Below, piece by piece: positions 35,035-44,016 of a stretch of 49,886 nt of DNA (position 1 is the stretch's first letter; every line of letters begins with the position of its first letter). Under the pieces are notes generated by a model that was not told where the DNA came from, searched no databases, and saw only the letters and a list, made by a program, of their open reading frames with translations. The DNA is from Devosia sp. (GTDB lineage: Bacteria; Pseudomonadota; Alphaproteobacteria; Rhizobiales; Devosiaceae), in contig JADGNE010000014.1 of NCBI GenBank assembly GCA_015234425.1, positions 1 through 49,886 of the forward strand, given 5' to 3'. Made by a program: the position numbers and the translations under genes.

Positions 35035-36354
35035 CTAGTGCTTGTTTCGGCGGTAGAGCGTGTCGAGCCACACCGCGAACACCAAAACGATACCAACGAC
35101 AATCGACTGCAGGGGACTGTCCATCCCCATCAGCACCATGCCGGACTGCAGCGACTGCATCACCAGCGCCCCGAGCAGCGCCCCTGCGATCGTGCCCACG
35201 CCGCCCGCAAGTGACGTCCCGCCGATAACGGCTGCCGCGATCACATAAAGCTCGTCCAGCGTGCCCAGTGCATTGGTTGCTGCATTGAGGCGGGCGCTCG
35301 AGATTGCCGCCGCGATGGCGCAGAGCGCGCCCATGATCATGAAGATCTTGACCGTCACCCAGCGCGTATTGATACCGGCCAGTTCGGCCGCCTCGGGATT
35401 GCCGCCCATCGCATAGACATAGCGGCCAAAGCGGGTCCGCGAGGTCAGGAATGCCATGACCACGCCAACGCCAAGGGCGATCAACACGGGGGTGGCGATG
35501 CCATGGGCGATAAAGAGGCCACCTTCGGGCACTGGAATGCCCTGGGCCGTCGCATAGTTCTCAGCGATACGGACCGGCCAGGGATAGGAATTGGCAACCC
35601 AGACTGCACCGATGGTCGCGCCGCAGCCGATCACCGCCAGGGCAATCTCGGCCCAGAGCGGACGCTGCGGAAAATTGAAGCGCTGCCGCTGGCGACGCCC
35701 GAGATAGAGGCCGAGCACGATCGCCGCACAGGCAATTGCCGCCACTGCCCAGCTCCAGGTCGCCCCGATGGCGCCGGCCGGGCCGCCACCCATCAGTTGA
35801 AAGGTCGAATCCATAGGCGCCACCGTGCGCCCCATGGTCACCCACCAGGCCGCGCCGCGCCACACGAGATACCCGCCCAGCGTAACGATGAAGGCCGGTA
35901 CCTTGAGATAGGCGATAATGCTGCCCTGCAGCGCGCCGATGCCCATGCCGACCGCGAGGCCACTGGCCAGCGACAGGATCCAGATCATCGGATGCCCGAG
36001 CCCAAGGCCCAGCTGCACCGGCAGGATCTGCGTCTGCATCACCCCCATCACCATGCCGACGAGCCCGAGGATCGAGCCGACCGACAGGTCGATATTGCGC
36101 GTGACGATGACCAGCACCATCCCGGTGACCATCACGGCAACAGACGCCGTCTGTACCGACAGGTTCCAGAGGTTGCGCGGCGTGAGGAACAGGCCGCCAG
36201 AGAATATGTTGAAGCCGATCCAGATGATCGCGAGCGCGCCGATCATGCCGAGAAGACGAGTATCGACTTCCGTGGCAATCAGAAAACGCTGAAGTGGACG
36301 TTGCGCAAAGCTGCTCGGATGCGCGGGGGGTGTCATGGCGTGCTGCTCGGCCAT
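35035..36354 (-). CDS. xylH: XylH-type sugar ABC transporter permease
   Basis: A 439-residue polytopic permease of the CUT2/RbsC class, with about ten or more helices. The family loop is NIDLSVGSILGLVGM, and the C-terminal EAA-like region is AELAGINTRWVTVKIFMIMG. The ATG at 36354 has GGGAG upstream at 6 bp spacing; an in-frame TTG 3 bp earlier is less likely. XylH homologues are somewhat longer than RbsC, and this length fits xylose rather than ribose. It lies between xylF and xylG. Confidence 0.85.
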   Translation of the reverse strand: MAEQHAMTPPAHPSSFAQRPLQRFLIATEVDTRLLGMIGALAIIWIGFNIFSGGLFLTPRNLWNLSVQTASVAVMVTGMVLVIVTRNIDLSVGSILGLVGMVMGVMQTQILPVQLGLGLGHPMIWILSLASGLAVGMGIGALQGSIIAYLKVPAFIVTLGGYLVWRGAAWWVTMGRTVAPMDSTFQLMGGGPAGAIGATWSWAVAAIACAAIVLGLYLGRRQRQRFNFPQRPLWAEIALAVIGCGATIGAVWVANSYPWPVRIAENYATAQGIPVPEGGLFIAHGIATPVLIALGVGVVMAFLTSRTRFGRYVYAMGGNPEAAELAGINTRWVTVKIFMIMGALCAIAAAISSARLNAATNALGTLDELYVIAAAVIGGTSLAGGVGTIAGALLGALVMQSLQSGMVLMGMDSPLQSIVVGIVLVFAVWLDTLYRRNKH

Positions 36355-36408
36355 CAAAGTCTCCCGTAGAAGCCGCCCCGGCAGTGTCGAGGCGCGATCC
36401 GGCTACAG

Positions 36409-36438
36409 AAGTGCCGCAGCGCGAACGCCGCGGCACTT
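36409..36438 (-). promoter_or_regulatory. UUCG-capped hairpin between xylF and xylH
   Basis: On the minus strand AAGTGCCGCGGCG and CGCTGCGGCACTT form a 13-bp stem (one G-U) around a TTCG loop. It sits 26 bp after the xylF stop and 55 bp before xylH. It probably blocks 3'-to-5' decay, or partly stops transcription, so that the binding protein is made in excess over the membrane subunits, as in other importers. No U-run follows. Confidence 0.7.
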
Positions 36439-36464
36439 TTGAACCAGTCTATATGGTTTCGGCC

Positions 36465-37499
36465 TTAGTTACAGGCGGCCACCGAGCCAGCAGCAACGCC
36501 CTGGCAGACCACATCCTTGGACACCCAGCCGGCGTCGATAACGACGTTGAGATTGTCCTTGGTCACGGCCACCGGAGCGATGAAGAAAGCGTTCATTTCA
36601 ACGCCCTTCGGCCCACCAGCGAACGGCACGACGCCGGTCACTTCGCCAAGGGCCTTGCCGCCGGCGAGCTCGAGAGCCACTTCAGCGGCCTTTTTGCCGA
36701 GTTCGCGAGCGTCCTTCCAGACCGACACGGTCTGCGTGCCGAGCGCGATGCGGTTGAGCGCAGCATGGTCGCCGTCCTGGCCCGAGACCGGAACCGAGCC
36801 GGCGAGCCCCTGTGCGGCGAGCGCCGCAATGGCGCCACCAGCTGTACCGTCATTGGACGCAACGACAGCGTCGACTTCGTTGTTATTGGCGGTCAGGAAC
36901 TGTTCCATGTTCGCCTGGGCGACTTCCGGGTTCCAGTTGTCTGTATAGGCTTCGCCAACATTCTTGATCTTGCCGGAATCGATGCCGGCCTGCAGCACTT
37001 CCATCTGGCCTTCGAAGAGGAAGTCCGCATTGGGGTCAGCCGAATTGCCCTTGATGAAGACAAAATTGCCTTCGGAAACGACGGCAGCGACACCAGCCGC
37101 CTGCAGACGCCCGACTTCCTTGTTGTCGAAGGTCAGGTAGAACGCATCCGGGTTCTCGATGAGGCGGTCATAGCCGACCACCGGAATGCCTTCTGCAACA
37201 GCGGCCGCCACGGCAGGGCCGACTGCTTCACTATCCTGCGCGAGGACAATGATGGCGTCAGCGCCCTGGCTGATCAGGCTTTCGATGTCGGTCAGCTGCT
37301 TGGAAGCAGACGACTGTGCGTCGGCGGAGATATACTTGGCGCCGGCCGCGTCGAGCACGCCCTTGATGGCGGCCTCATCGGTTTTCCAGCGTTCTTCCTG
37401 GAAGTTATTCCAGGAAACGCCAATGACGATTTCATCCTGCGCAACAACGGCGCCGGTCATTACGGTCGTGGCTAGCAAGACCGCCAAAAACTTGTTCAT
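36465..37499 (-). CDS. xylF: XylF-type periplasmic sugar-binding protein
   Basis: A 344-residue substrate-binding protein of the periplasmic type I fold. The ATG at 37499 has GGGAGG upstream and gives the signal peptide [21 protein letters not shown]. The N-terminal domain begins [19 protein letters not shown], the hinge region includes [20 protein letters not shown], and [23 protein letters not shown] and [12 protein letters not shown] line the ligand cleft. These segments match D-xylose-binding proteins, although the ligand is inferred. The upstream open frame to 37658 lies in the regulatory region. Confidence 0.88.
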   Translation of the reverse strand: MNKFLAVLLATTVMTGAVVAQDEIVIGVSWNNFQEERWKTDEAAIKGVLDAAGAKYISADAQSSASKQLTDIESLISQGADAIIVLAQDSEAVGPAVAAAVAEGIPVVGYDRLIENPDAFYLTFDNKEVGRLQAAGVAAVVSEGNFVFIKGNSADPNADFLFEGQMEVLQAGIDSGKIKNVGEAYTDNWNPEVAQANMEQFLTANNNEVDAVVASNDGTAGGAIAALAAQGLAGSVPVSGQDGDHAALNRIALGTQTVSVWKDARELGKKAAEVALELAGGKALGEVTGVVPFAGGPKGVEMNAFFIAPVAVTKDNLNVVIDAGWVSKDVVCQGVAAGSVAACN

Positions 37500-37577
37500 G
37501 TTGTCCTCCCAAGGGCAGGTCGCTGCCCACCTCGCATGACCGCACTCCACCCCCTCCAGGGCAAGCCGGCCTCGCTT

Positions 37578-37597
37578 GAGCATTAATTTCAATGCTC
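37578..37597. promoter_or_regulatory. Candidate XylR operator in the xylF-xylR intergenic region
   Basis: GAGCATT and AATGCTC are perfect 7-bp arms around the 6-nt spacer AATTTC, 79 bp upstream of xylF and 121 bp upstream of xylR. It is the clearest dyad in the 218-bp divergent region. ROK repressors bind such palindromes; the link to XylR is inferred from position only. Confidence 0.45.
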
Positions 37598-37717
37598 GAA
37601 AAAAGACCTCGCACGCCGCCGCGTAACATGTCAACGTGATTTTGGGACCCTGGCACACGCCAAGTTTGCGCAGTGTGGCAAGCTTTGTGACTAAGGACGC
37701 TGGCAGGAGAGTAAGGT

Positions 37718-38959
37718 GTGACGCGAACCGTCAGCGATAGCGACAGCGTCCGGCGTCAAAACCGGGGACTGGTCCTTGACGGTCTGCGCCGACAGGGGCC
37801 TCAGTCGCGGACCGCCCTCGCCAGTCTCACCGGGCTCAGCCACGCCAGCATCACCGCAATCATGGCCGACCTGCTGGTTCAGGGCCTCGTCGAGGAACTG
37901 CCCGGCGAGCGGCCGGACGGCAGGGCCCGAGGTCGTCCCCCTACCAATATCCACTTCCGTCGCACCACTGCTTATGCGGCCCTGTTCGAGATCGACGTCA
38001 ACCGCGTCCGCCTGTCGCTGGTCGATTACGGCGGTGTTCTTGTCGACCGTATCGAGAGCCCGATAACCCCGACGACCTTTGCAGAAACCCCACCCGACCT
38101 CTTCTGTGCCGAGCGCATGGCCCATCTCATGGGCCGCAATCCCACCGCCAGCACCGCCCTTCGCCGCGTGGCCATTTCGGTTCAGGGCATTCTCGAGCGC
38201 GATGTCCGTGGCCTCCGCTGGTCACCAATTCCCCATCTCGCCGGAGCCCCCTTTGCCGGGCAATTGTCCGAGGACCTGGGTCTACCCGTAACCCTCCACA
38301 AACGGGGCCGGTTGCTGGCCGAGGGCGTGCGCTGGCTCGACCCGGACCTCCACGCCGAAAGCGTCGCCACCGTGTTCATCGGTTCCACCGTCGCCATGGG
38401 CATGACCTTTCGCGGGCAGATCATGGGGCGCGGCGATGAAGGCGCGACCGAATTCGGCCACATGAACCACGCCCCCAATGGCGCGCTCTGCCGGTGCGGC
38501 ATGAAGGGTTGCATCGAGGCCTATGCGGCCGATTACGGTGTCCTCCGCAATGCCTATTCCGTGCCCGAAAGCACGCAACCGGCCGCTTCGGTTCCGGCGG
38601 CCCAGTACGACGCGTTGATGCAGCGCGCCGAGGCAGGCGATCGCGCCGCCACCCACGCCTTCAATCTGGCCGGCCGCGCCATCGGCTACGGCCTGAGCCG
38701 TATGCTGGCGCTCTACGACCCGTCTGACATTCTCATCGTCGGCCCGGGTGCGCGCGCCCTCGAGCTCATGCGACCCGAGATGACGCTGGCACTCAATGCC
38801 TCGCTCGTCTGCAAGATCAACGGCGCGCCCCGCATCGTTGGCTACCGCGACGAGAAGGAGCCCATCTTCCGCGGGCTGCTCATGAAGACCCTGCGCGACA
38901 TCGACCAGACCGACTTCGCCGCCCTGCCCGGCAGCGACCGTCTCGGCACCCCGCCCTGA
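37718..38959 (+). CDS. xylR: XylR-type ROK-family transcriptional regulator
   Basis: A 413-residue regulator. An N-terminal winged helix ([42 protein letters not shown]) is followed by a ROK sugar-kinase-like domain with the zinc motif [10 protein letters not shown] and [16 protein letters not shown] nucleotide-fold segments ([13 protein letters not shown]). Start is GTG at 37718 with AGGAG upstream. Divergent from xylF, it most likely represses the xylFHG operon and responds to xylose. Its stop is only 3 bp from the cysNC stop on the other strand. Confidence 0.88.
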   Translation: MTRTVSDSDSVRRQNRGLVLDGLRRQGPQSRTALASLTGLSHASITAIMADLLVQGLVEELPGERPDGRARGRPPTNIHFRRTTAYAALFEIDVNRVRLSLVDYGGVLVDRIESPITPTTFAETPPDLFCAERMAHLMGRNPTASTALRRVAISVQGILERDVRGLRWSPIPHLAGAPFAGQLSEDLGLPVTLHKRGRLLAEGVRWLDPDLHAESVATVFIGSTVAMGMTFRGQIMGRGDEGATEFGHMNHAPNGALCRCGMKGCIEAYAADYGVLRNAYSVPESTQPAASVPAAQYDALMQRAEAGDRAATHAFNLAGRAIGYGLSRMLALYDPSDILIVGPGARALELMRPEMTLALNASLVCKINGAPRIVGYRDEKEPIFRGLLMKTLRDIDQTDFAALPGSDRLGTPP

Positions 38960-38962
38960 CCA

Positions 38963-40849
38963 TCAGATTTTCAGCCAGCCATAGAGCTCCTCGGCCAGTT
39001 CCGCCGGCTCGGCGAGTGCCCCATGCAGCACCAGTTCCTGCGTGGTTGGCGCTTCGAACGGCGAGTCGATCCCGGTAAAGTTCTTGATCTCGCCTGCCCG
39101 CGCCCGCTTGTAGAGTCCCTTAGGGTCCCGCGCCTCGCACACCTCCAGCGGTGTATCGACAAACACCTCGGAGAACGTGATGTCGCCGGCGATTTCCCGC
39201 GCCAGACGTCGTTCCTTCTCGAAGGGCGAAATGAACGACACGAGGACGATCAGCCCGGCGTCCGCCATCAGCTTCGCGACCTCGGCCACACGGCGAATAT
39301 TCTCGACACGCGCCGCTTCGGTAAAACCGAGATCCTTATTGAGCCCGTGCCGGACATTGTCGCCATCGAGGATATAGGCGTGCCGCCCCTCGGCTGTGAG
39401 CCGTTTTTCGAGCAGGTTCGCAATGCTCGACTTGCCCGATCCGGAGAGCCCGGTGAACCAGACGATCCGCGCCTCCTGCCCTTTCATTTCGGCGCGCACC
39501 TGCCGGTTCACGTCGAACGACTGATAGCTCAGGTTCTGCGCCCGGCGCAGGCCGAATTCGATCGTCCCGGCCCCAAGCGTCGCATTGCTCAGCCGGTCGA
39601 TCAGGATGAAGCCGCCTGTCACCGGATTTGCAGCATAGGCGTCGAAGGCGAAGGGACGGTCGGTGGCGATCGTCACCGTGCCCACTTCGTTGAGTTCAAG
39701 CCGCGTCGCCGGTGCTCGCTCGAGCGTATTCACATTGGTGCGGAATTTGATGGACGTGATGGTCGCCGGCACCAGCTGCGTCCCGACCTTGAGGAGATAG
39801 GACCGCCCCTGATACGCCGGCTCTTCCCCCATCCAGACGATCTTCGCCTGAAACTGGTTGGAATATTCCGGCGTCGCTCCGGGATGCGACAGCACATCGC
39901 CGCGCGACACATCGATCTCGCGATCGAGCACCAGCGTCACTGCCTCCCCGGCCCCTGCCCGCCGCCGATCCCCGTCCATGGTCACGATACGCGACACCAA
40001 GGCCGGTTTTCGCGAGGCCGCGACCAGCACTTCATCGCCCACCGCGACCGAGCCAGACGCCACCGTCCCCGAAAACCCACGGAAATCGAGATTGGGCCGG
40101 TTGACCCATTGCACCGGAAACCGGAGCGGGCTTTCAGCCGGGTCCCCAGCCACGTCGATGCCCTCGAGATAGGGCACAAGCGGCACGCCCGAGAACCAGG
40201 GCGTCTGCGGGCTGCTGGTGAGGATATTATCGCCCGCCAGCGCCGACACCGGAACCACATGCAGCGTCTCGAACCCCAGACCTTCGGCAAAGCGCCGATA
40301 CTCCGCCTCGATGCCGTCAAACACCGCCTGATCGTAGCCGACAAGGTCGATCTTGTTGATCACCAGGACCACATGCTTCACCCCGATCAGAGAGAGAATG
40401 AAACTGTGCCGCCGTGTCTGTGTAAGCAGGCCTTTTCGCGCATCGACCAACACCAGCGCCAGATCGGCATTGGAGGCGCCGGTCGCCATATTGCGCGTGT
40501 ACTGCTCATGCCCGGGCGTATCCGCCACGATGAATTTGCGCTTGTCCGTGGCAAAAAAGCGATAGGCCACGTCGATGGTAATGCCCTGCTCGCGCTCGGC
40601 CTGAAGCCCGTCCACCAGCAGAGAAAAGTCGATCCCCTCCGCACCCACACTGCGATTGCGGCTTTCCTTCTTGAGGCTGGCGAGCTGATCGTCCAGCACC
40701 TGCTGGCTGTCAAACAGCAGCCGCCCGATCAGCGTGGACTTCCCATCATCGACACTGCCGCAGGTCAGGAAGCGGAGCAGCGACTTGTCTGTCTGCTGCG
40801 CCAGCCAGAGATCGAGATCGGTGTTGGGGCTTACCATGGCGAGGGACAT
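38963..40849 (-). CDS. cysNC: CysN/CysC fusion: sulfate adenylyltransferase large subunit with APS kinase
   Basis: A 628-residue bifunctional protein. The GTPase part has P-loop GSVDDGKSTLIGRL (about residues 31-44), ADTPGHEQYTRNMATGASNADL and the NKIDLVGYD motif. From about residue 456 the APS kinase has P-loop GLSGSGKSS, DGDNVRHGLNKDLGF and FVDTPLEVCEARDPKGLYKRAR. With CysD it turns sulfate to APS and then PAPS for cysteine synthesis or sulfation. It starts 2 bp after the cysD stop. NodQ-like fusions of this kind are typical of Rhizobiales. Confidence 0.96.
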   Translation of the reverse strand: MSLAMVSPNTDLDLWLAQQTDKSLLRFLTCGSVDDGKSTLIGRLLFDSQQVLDDQLASLKKESRNRSVGAEGIDFSLLVDGLQAEREQGITIDVAYRFFATDKRKFIVADTPGHEQYTRNMATGASNADLALVLVDARKGLLTQTRRHSFILSLIGVKHVVLVINKIDLVGYDQAVFDGIEAEYRRFAEGLGFETLHVVPVSALAGDNILTSSPQTPWFSGVPLVPYLEGIDVAGDPAESPLRFPVQWVNRPNLDFRGFSGTVASGSVAVGDEVLVAASRKPALVSRIVTMDGDRRRAGAGEAVTLVLDREIDVSRGDVLSHPGATPEYSNQFQAKIVWMGEEPAYQGRSYLLKVGTQLVPATITSIKFRTNVNTLERAPATRLELNEVGTVTIATDRPFAFDAYAANPVTGGFILIDRLSNATLGAGTIEFGLRRAQNLSYQSFDVNRQVRAEMKGQEARIVWFTGLSGSGKSSIANLLEKRLTAEGRHAYILDGDNVRHGLNKDLGFTEAARVENIRRVAEVAKLMADAGLIVLVSFISPFEKERRLAREIAGDITFSEVFVDTPLEVCEARDPKGLYKRARAGEIKNFTGIDSPFEAPTTQELVLHGALAEPAELAEELYGWLKI

Positions 40850-40851
40850 GT

Positions 40852-41760
40852 TCAGAAATACCCTTCCTGCTTTTTCTTCTCCATGGAGCCGGCGGAATCG
40901 CTGTCGATCAGCCTGCCCTCACGCTCTGACGTGCGGCTCGCCTGCATTTCCATGATAATGGAGGGCAGATCGGCTGCAGTGGACCGGATGGCGCCGGTCA
41001 GCGGATAGCAGCCGAGCGTCCTGAACCGCACGGTCTCGGTCCGGGGTGCTTCTCCTGCCTCGAACGGCAGGCGGTCATCGTCGACCATGATCAGCGTTCC
41101 GGAGCGATCCACCACCGGACGCGGCTTGGCGAAATAGAGCGGCACGATCGGGATATTTTCCGCGTAGATATAGGTCCACACGTCGAGCTCGGTCCAATTG
41201 GAGATCGGGAACACCCGCATGCTCTCCCCGGGATTGAGCCGCGTATTGAACACGCGCCACAGCTCGGGCCGCTGGTTCTTGGGGTCCCATGCATGGGAAA
41301 TATTGCGGTGCGAGAACACGCGCTCCTTGGCGCGGGACTTCTCCTCGTCGCGCCGCGCCCCGCCGATCGCCGCATCATAGCGCCCGGCATCGAGCGCCTG
41401 ACGCAGGGCGGCGGTCTTCATGATGTCGGTATAGCGCGACGAGCCATGGGTGAACGGATTGACCCCGTCGCGCGCGCCCTCCTGATTGGTATGCACGATC
41501 AGGTCAAAGCCATATTCCTCGGCCATGCGGTCGCGGAAGGCGATCATCTCGCGAAATTTCCAGGTCGTATCGACATGGAGCAGTGGGAACGGGATCTTGC
41601 TCGGGTAGAAAGCCTTGCGCGCCAGATGCAGCAGGACGCTCGAATCCTTGCCGATCGAATACATCATCACCGGCCGCTCGAAGCTGGCGGCGACTTCGCG
41701 CAGGATTTCGATGCTCTCTGCTTCGAGAGCCTGAAGATGCGTCAGGCGGTTGCGGTCCAC
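40852..41760 (-). CDS. cysD: CysD, sulfate adenylyltransferase small subunit
   Basis: A 302-residue PP-loop ATP pyrophosphatase-type enzyme. The PP-loop-like motif is [20 protein letters not shown], and [20 protein letters not shown] and [12 protein letters not shown] are family segments. The GTG at 41760 ([17 protein letters not shown]) fits homologues and has GGAAG upstream; the frame is open further to 41889, but that part lacks similarity. It forms a complex with CysN, which supplies GTP-driven activation. No cysH or sulfate permease is adjacent. Confidence 0.95.
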   Translation of the reverse strand: MDRNRLTHLQALEAESIEILREVAASFERPVMMYSIGKDSSVLLHLARKAFYPSKIPFPLLHVDTTWKFREMIAFRDRMAEEYGFDLIVHTNQEGARDGVNPFTHGSSRYTDIMKTAALRQALDAGRYDAAIGGARRDEEKSRAKERVFSHRNISHAWDPKNQRPELWRVFNTRLNPGESMRVFPISNWTELDVWTYIYAENIPIVPLYFAKPRPVVDRSGTLIMVDDDRLPFEAGEAPRTETVRFRTLGCYPLTGAIRSTAADLPSIIMEMQASRTSEREGRLIDSDSAGSMEKKKQEGYF

Positions 41761-42063
41761 TTTACTTCCAATCCCGGCAAAACGACGAAAACAAGATGGC
41801 CCCCAACCATGCCTTTGGGTACGGCGGCAAGCGCTTCGTATCAAGCCGTAAAGTGCCGGAATTGCTGGGCTTTCCAGGCCGTTTGGCAAAATTGTGCGGG
41901 CATCCCGCCCTGCTCGCCAAGCCCCTCCAAAAGCGCTGTATTTGCCGATGCAGCCCGTTCGTCTTGAGCCGAAACGGCGAAAAAATAGTTCTCATCCAAG
42001 ACGTCGCCGGAACCGCTCAGTCGGTCAGCAGGTTTCTCTACTCCAACCGCAATGGAGCGCCAG
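41761..42063. other. 303-bp intergenic region upstream of cysD
   Basis: Divergent gap between cysD and a small plus-strand ORF. ORFs on both strands cross it but none is recognisable. It presumably contains the cysD promoter; I see no clear operator or riboswitch fold. Confidence 0.35.
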
Positions 42064-42228
42064 ATGACCAAGGAAAAGTCGACGCCGGCCCCGCTCGAGA
42101 CGACGCCCGGCAAGCAGCAGGATGACAACATCGACGATCTGGGCCGCAAGAAGGACGGAACGACGCTCGACCAGCCGCATGGCGACACCGGCCGCTCCGG
42201 CACGACGTCCACCCCAAAACCAAAATGA
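42064..42228 (+). CDS. Small hydrophilic protein (54 aa), unknown
   Basis: A 54-residue ORF starting MTKEKSTPAPLETTPGKQQ and ending STPKPK. Composition is extreme: rich in Thr, Pro, Lys, Asp and Gly, with no hydrophobic core and no Cys or Trp, so the product would be disordered. GGAG lies 6 bp before the ATG, and codons are GC-ending like the core genes, supporting a real gene. It may be a stress or hydrophilin-like protein; that is a guess. It lies 63 bp upstream of tRNA-Thr. Confidence 0.55.
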   Translation: MTKEKSTPAPLETTPGKQQDDNIDDLGRKKDGTTLDQPHGDTGRSGTTSTPKPK

Positions 42229-42291
42229 GATGTGTCAAAGCCTAAGACACACTTGCGAGCGATCATCGGCAATGCTAGAGGGCTCGCGGAT

Positions 42292-42367
<76 letters not shown>

Positions 42368-42433
42368 GATATTCCGTATATAACAATGACTTACGCTTCA
42401 TTGTATCCATGAAGGCTCGGTCGATCCGATCTG

Positions 42434-42452
42434 TGTCCGCACCATGTCCGCA
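42434..42452 (+). repeat. TGTCCGCA direct repeats, possible integrase arm sites near tRNA-Thr
   Basis: TGTCCGCA occurs at 42434-42441 and again at 42445-42452, an 11-bp period, 67 bp past the tRNA-Thr end. Short direct repeats spaced by about one helical turn next to a tRNA resemble arm-type binding sites of tyrosine integrases. No integrase is adjacent. Confidence 0.45.
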
Positions 42453-42657
42453 ACTCCGAAAGTAATTTGGAATCGTCTTCGGGGCCGAAAACAGCGAGCC
42501 AGTTTCCAACCTCAGCGGGATTTAAGCCGCCAATGCTTGCACGCGCTGCCGGATCATGATGGCGGCGCTGCCGAGAGAATTGGCTAAGTCCCAACCATAA
42601 TGGATGTTCTGCTTCTGGCCCAAAGCGGAACGAGGGATGAAAGCTCACAAGATGAAT

Positions 42658-42707
42658 AGCGGACTCTGACTCCGCCGATCTTGGTTCGAGTCCAGGTTCC
42701 CCAGCCA
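42658..42707 (+). pseudogene. 3' half of a tRNA-Gln (CTG) gene, att-like fragment
   Basis: Fifty bases match the 3' part of an alphaproteobacterial tRNA-Gln: anticodon stem GCGGA/TCCGC around CTCTGAC (anticodon CTG), variable loop, T-arm CTTGG-TTCGAGT-CCAGG, 3' acceptor TTCCCCA, discriminator G (the tRNA-Gln identity) and CCA. No D-arm or 5' acceptor strand (expected TGGGGAA) precedes it; the match stops at the 5' side of the anticodon stem. Integrases that use tRNA genes leave just such 3' fragments. Confidence 0.85.
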
Positions 42708-43043
42708 ATCACTTCTCTCAAGCAAATCAACGACTTGGGGTAGCGGCAACAGCCCTTCCCTCTTCGCTATGTGCCACCATGTACCGTCGAGCTAAGTGCT
42801 TGAAAATCAACGGGCGCAAAGGTGCGTCGGGCAACGCTATGGCACATGGTATGGCACATGGCCGCATCGGGTCGGCGCTCTTACCGGCGGACGCCCGCGT
42901 GGGCTCGCGATCTCACTTGAATCATGGACGTGCGGTGCCATGTGGACCCGCGGACCGTGCGAACGTACATTCGGCGCGCGGACCGATAAAAGGACTTTGC
43001 TCACGCTGCCTTCCAGTGACAGCCCAACCACCGACGGGGAAAG
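42708..43043. other. 336-bp non-coding stretch with integrase-arm-like repeats
   Basis: Directly after the tRNA-Gln fragment. I find no convincing gene, although ORFs are open in several frames. It contains the ATGTGCC/GGCACAT repeat set at 42769-42859. Composition is mixed and the stretch reads like an att-proximal region or an upstream regulatory region for the gene at 43044. Confidence 0.45.
42769..42859. repeat. ATGTRCC repeats in both orientations, possible integrase arm sites
   Basis: ATGTGCC (42769-42775) and ATGTACC (42779-42785), 10 bp apart, are followed by two reverse copies GGCACAT (42841-42847 and 42853-42859) inside an exact 12-bp tandem repeat TATGGCACATGG (42838-42861). Four related sites with near-helical spacing beside a tRNA fragment are what an attP arm region looks like. 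Confidence 0.5.
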
Positions 43044-43475
43044 ATGGCTTATGAACCCAAACAAGATCAATTGGTGCTGGATAAGGAAGAGGCTGCAATG
43101 CGCCAGACCCACCTGGCCATCTTAGCGCACGAATCTGGAGACCTTGACGCTGCCGTAACCTTGGCGGGGGCTGCCGACGGCATGTTGCCGGAAAACCCAA
43201 CCCAGAACATATTCGGCCGGCTTCGCGATGATCCAGCTATGGCACAGCTAGATCGGAAAGACTGGATTCAGGTGATCAACTGGGAGCGCGATTGGCTAAA
43301 GCACCCGACACCTCAACTGCCCCCCACTGTCACAATTACCGCCCTTGATGCTGGTTTCATGATTATCCGAGCGATGACGAAGCTCCCGAAATGGTCGGAC
43401 AAGATGTTCGCGTTTAAGGATTGGTACATGATCGCAATGACCCAGCCTGACACTCCCGAGCAAAAAGAGCCGTGA
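43044..43475 (+). CDS. Hypothetical helical protein (143 aa)
   Basis: I do not recognise this protein with certainty. It is mostly helical: LDKEEAAMRQTHLAILAHESGDLDAAVTLAGAADGM, then a linker (NPTQNIFGRLRDD), NWERDWLKHP, and a helix ITALDAGFMIIRAMTKLPKWSDKMFAFKDWYMI. The opening helical pair with an Arg/His-rich face followed by NxERxWLKH recalls small HEPN-like or other conserved hypotheticals in rhizobial accessory regions; this is a resemblance only. The ATG at 43044 follows GGGGA closely. It is the first gene after the att-like repeats and 46 bp upstream of the next small gene. Confidence 0.7.
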   Translation: MAYEPKQDQLVLDKEEAAMRQTHLAILAHESGDLDAAVTLAGAADGMLPENPTQNIFGRLRDDPAMAQLDRKDWIQVINWERDWLKHPTPQLPPTVTITALDAGFMIIRAMTKLPKWSDKMFAFKDWYMIAMTQPDTPEQKEP

Positions 43476-43521
43476 CTGGTGACATTTCGATATACAGATT
43501 TAGCGCAAGGGGAGCAGAGAC

Positions 43522-43815
43522 GTGAATTATCGTGCGACGTTGACTGGTGGTTTTCATGAGGGCGCTCGCCTCACTGTTTTCCAGCCGGACGGCAATGGCT
43601 CATATATCCAGCTTCAGGCAGGGGACGGTATTGAGGTCATTGAAGGCCCAGAAGAGGGTTCGATCATCTCCGTCAATTATGTAGATAGTCACTCTCTGGA
43701 GCTTCTAGTCGGAAGAACGCTACGCCGGCTGCGGCCGGCGGATGGTGTCGAGGTGCCAGAAAGCCGTCGGGTGAGTGGGCAGAGAGTCCAAAATTGGATC
43801 GTGATGCCGAGCTGA
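43522..43815 (+). CDS. Hypothetical small beta-rich protein (97 aa)
   Basis: Not recognised. Starts GTG at 43522 with AAGGGGAG 7 bp upstream. The sequence alternates strands and turns (YRATLTGGFHEGARLTVFQ; GDGIEVIEGPEEGSIISVNYVD), giving a beta-rich small protein with no signal peptide or cysteine. The close spacing after the 43044 gene suggests co-transcription. It could be a cytosolic partner or regulator of its neighbours. Confidence 0.6.
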   Translation: MNYRATLTGGFHEGARLTVFQPDGNGSYIQLQAGDGIEVIEGPEEGSIISVNYVDSHSLELLVGRTLRRLRPADGVEVPESRRVSGQRVQNWIVMPS

Positions 43816-44016
43816 CATCCGTCGACTTTCGTTGCAGAGATCTTTTGGTGAGGGCTTCGGCCAAAAGTGCGCTGGGCAACGCGGTGGGACCATGCAATGT
43901 ACATGGGGACTGGTGGCCTAGTTAGACCGCCTCCCTCGGCGAAGATACTTGCGCTACTTGCATATGAGCACCTGACAGGACAATCCTTCGCATGCTTTGA
44001 AATTCGAGTGCCGCCG

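Noticed and set aside
42391..42708. Minus-strand 105-aa ORF starting MAGEPGLEPRSAES
   Set aside because: This N-terminus is the well-known translation of the tRNA 3' end; the ORF is antisense to the tRNA-Gln fragment and has no other support.
42838..42861. 12-bp tandem TATGGCACATGG as start of a coding sequence (MAHGMAHG...)
   Set aside because: The ATG-containing frames have no ribosome site and give low-complexity products; repeats fit integrase-arm sites better.
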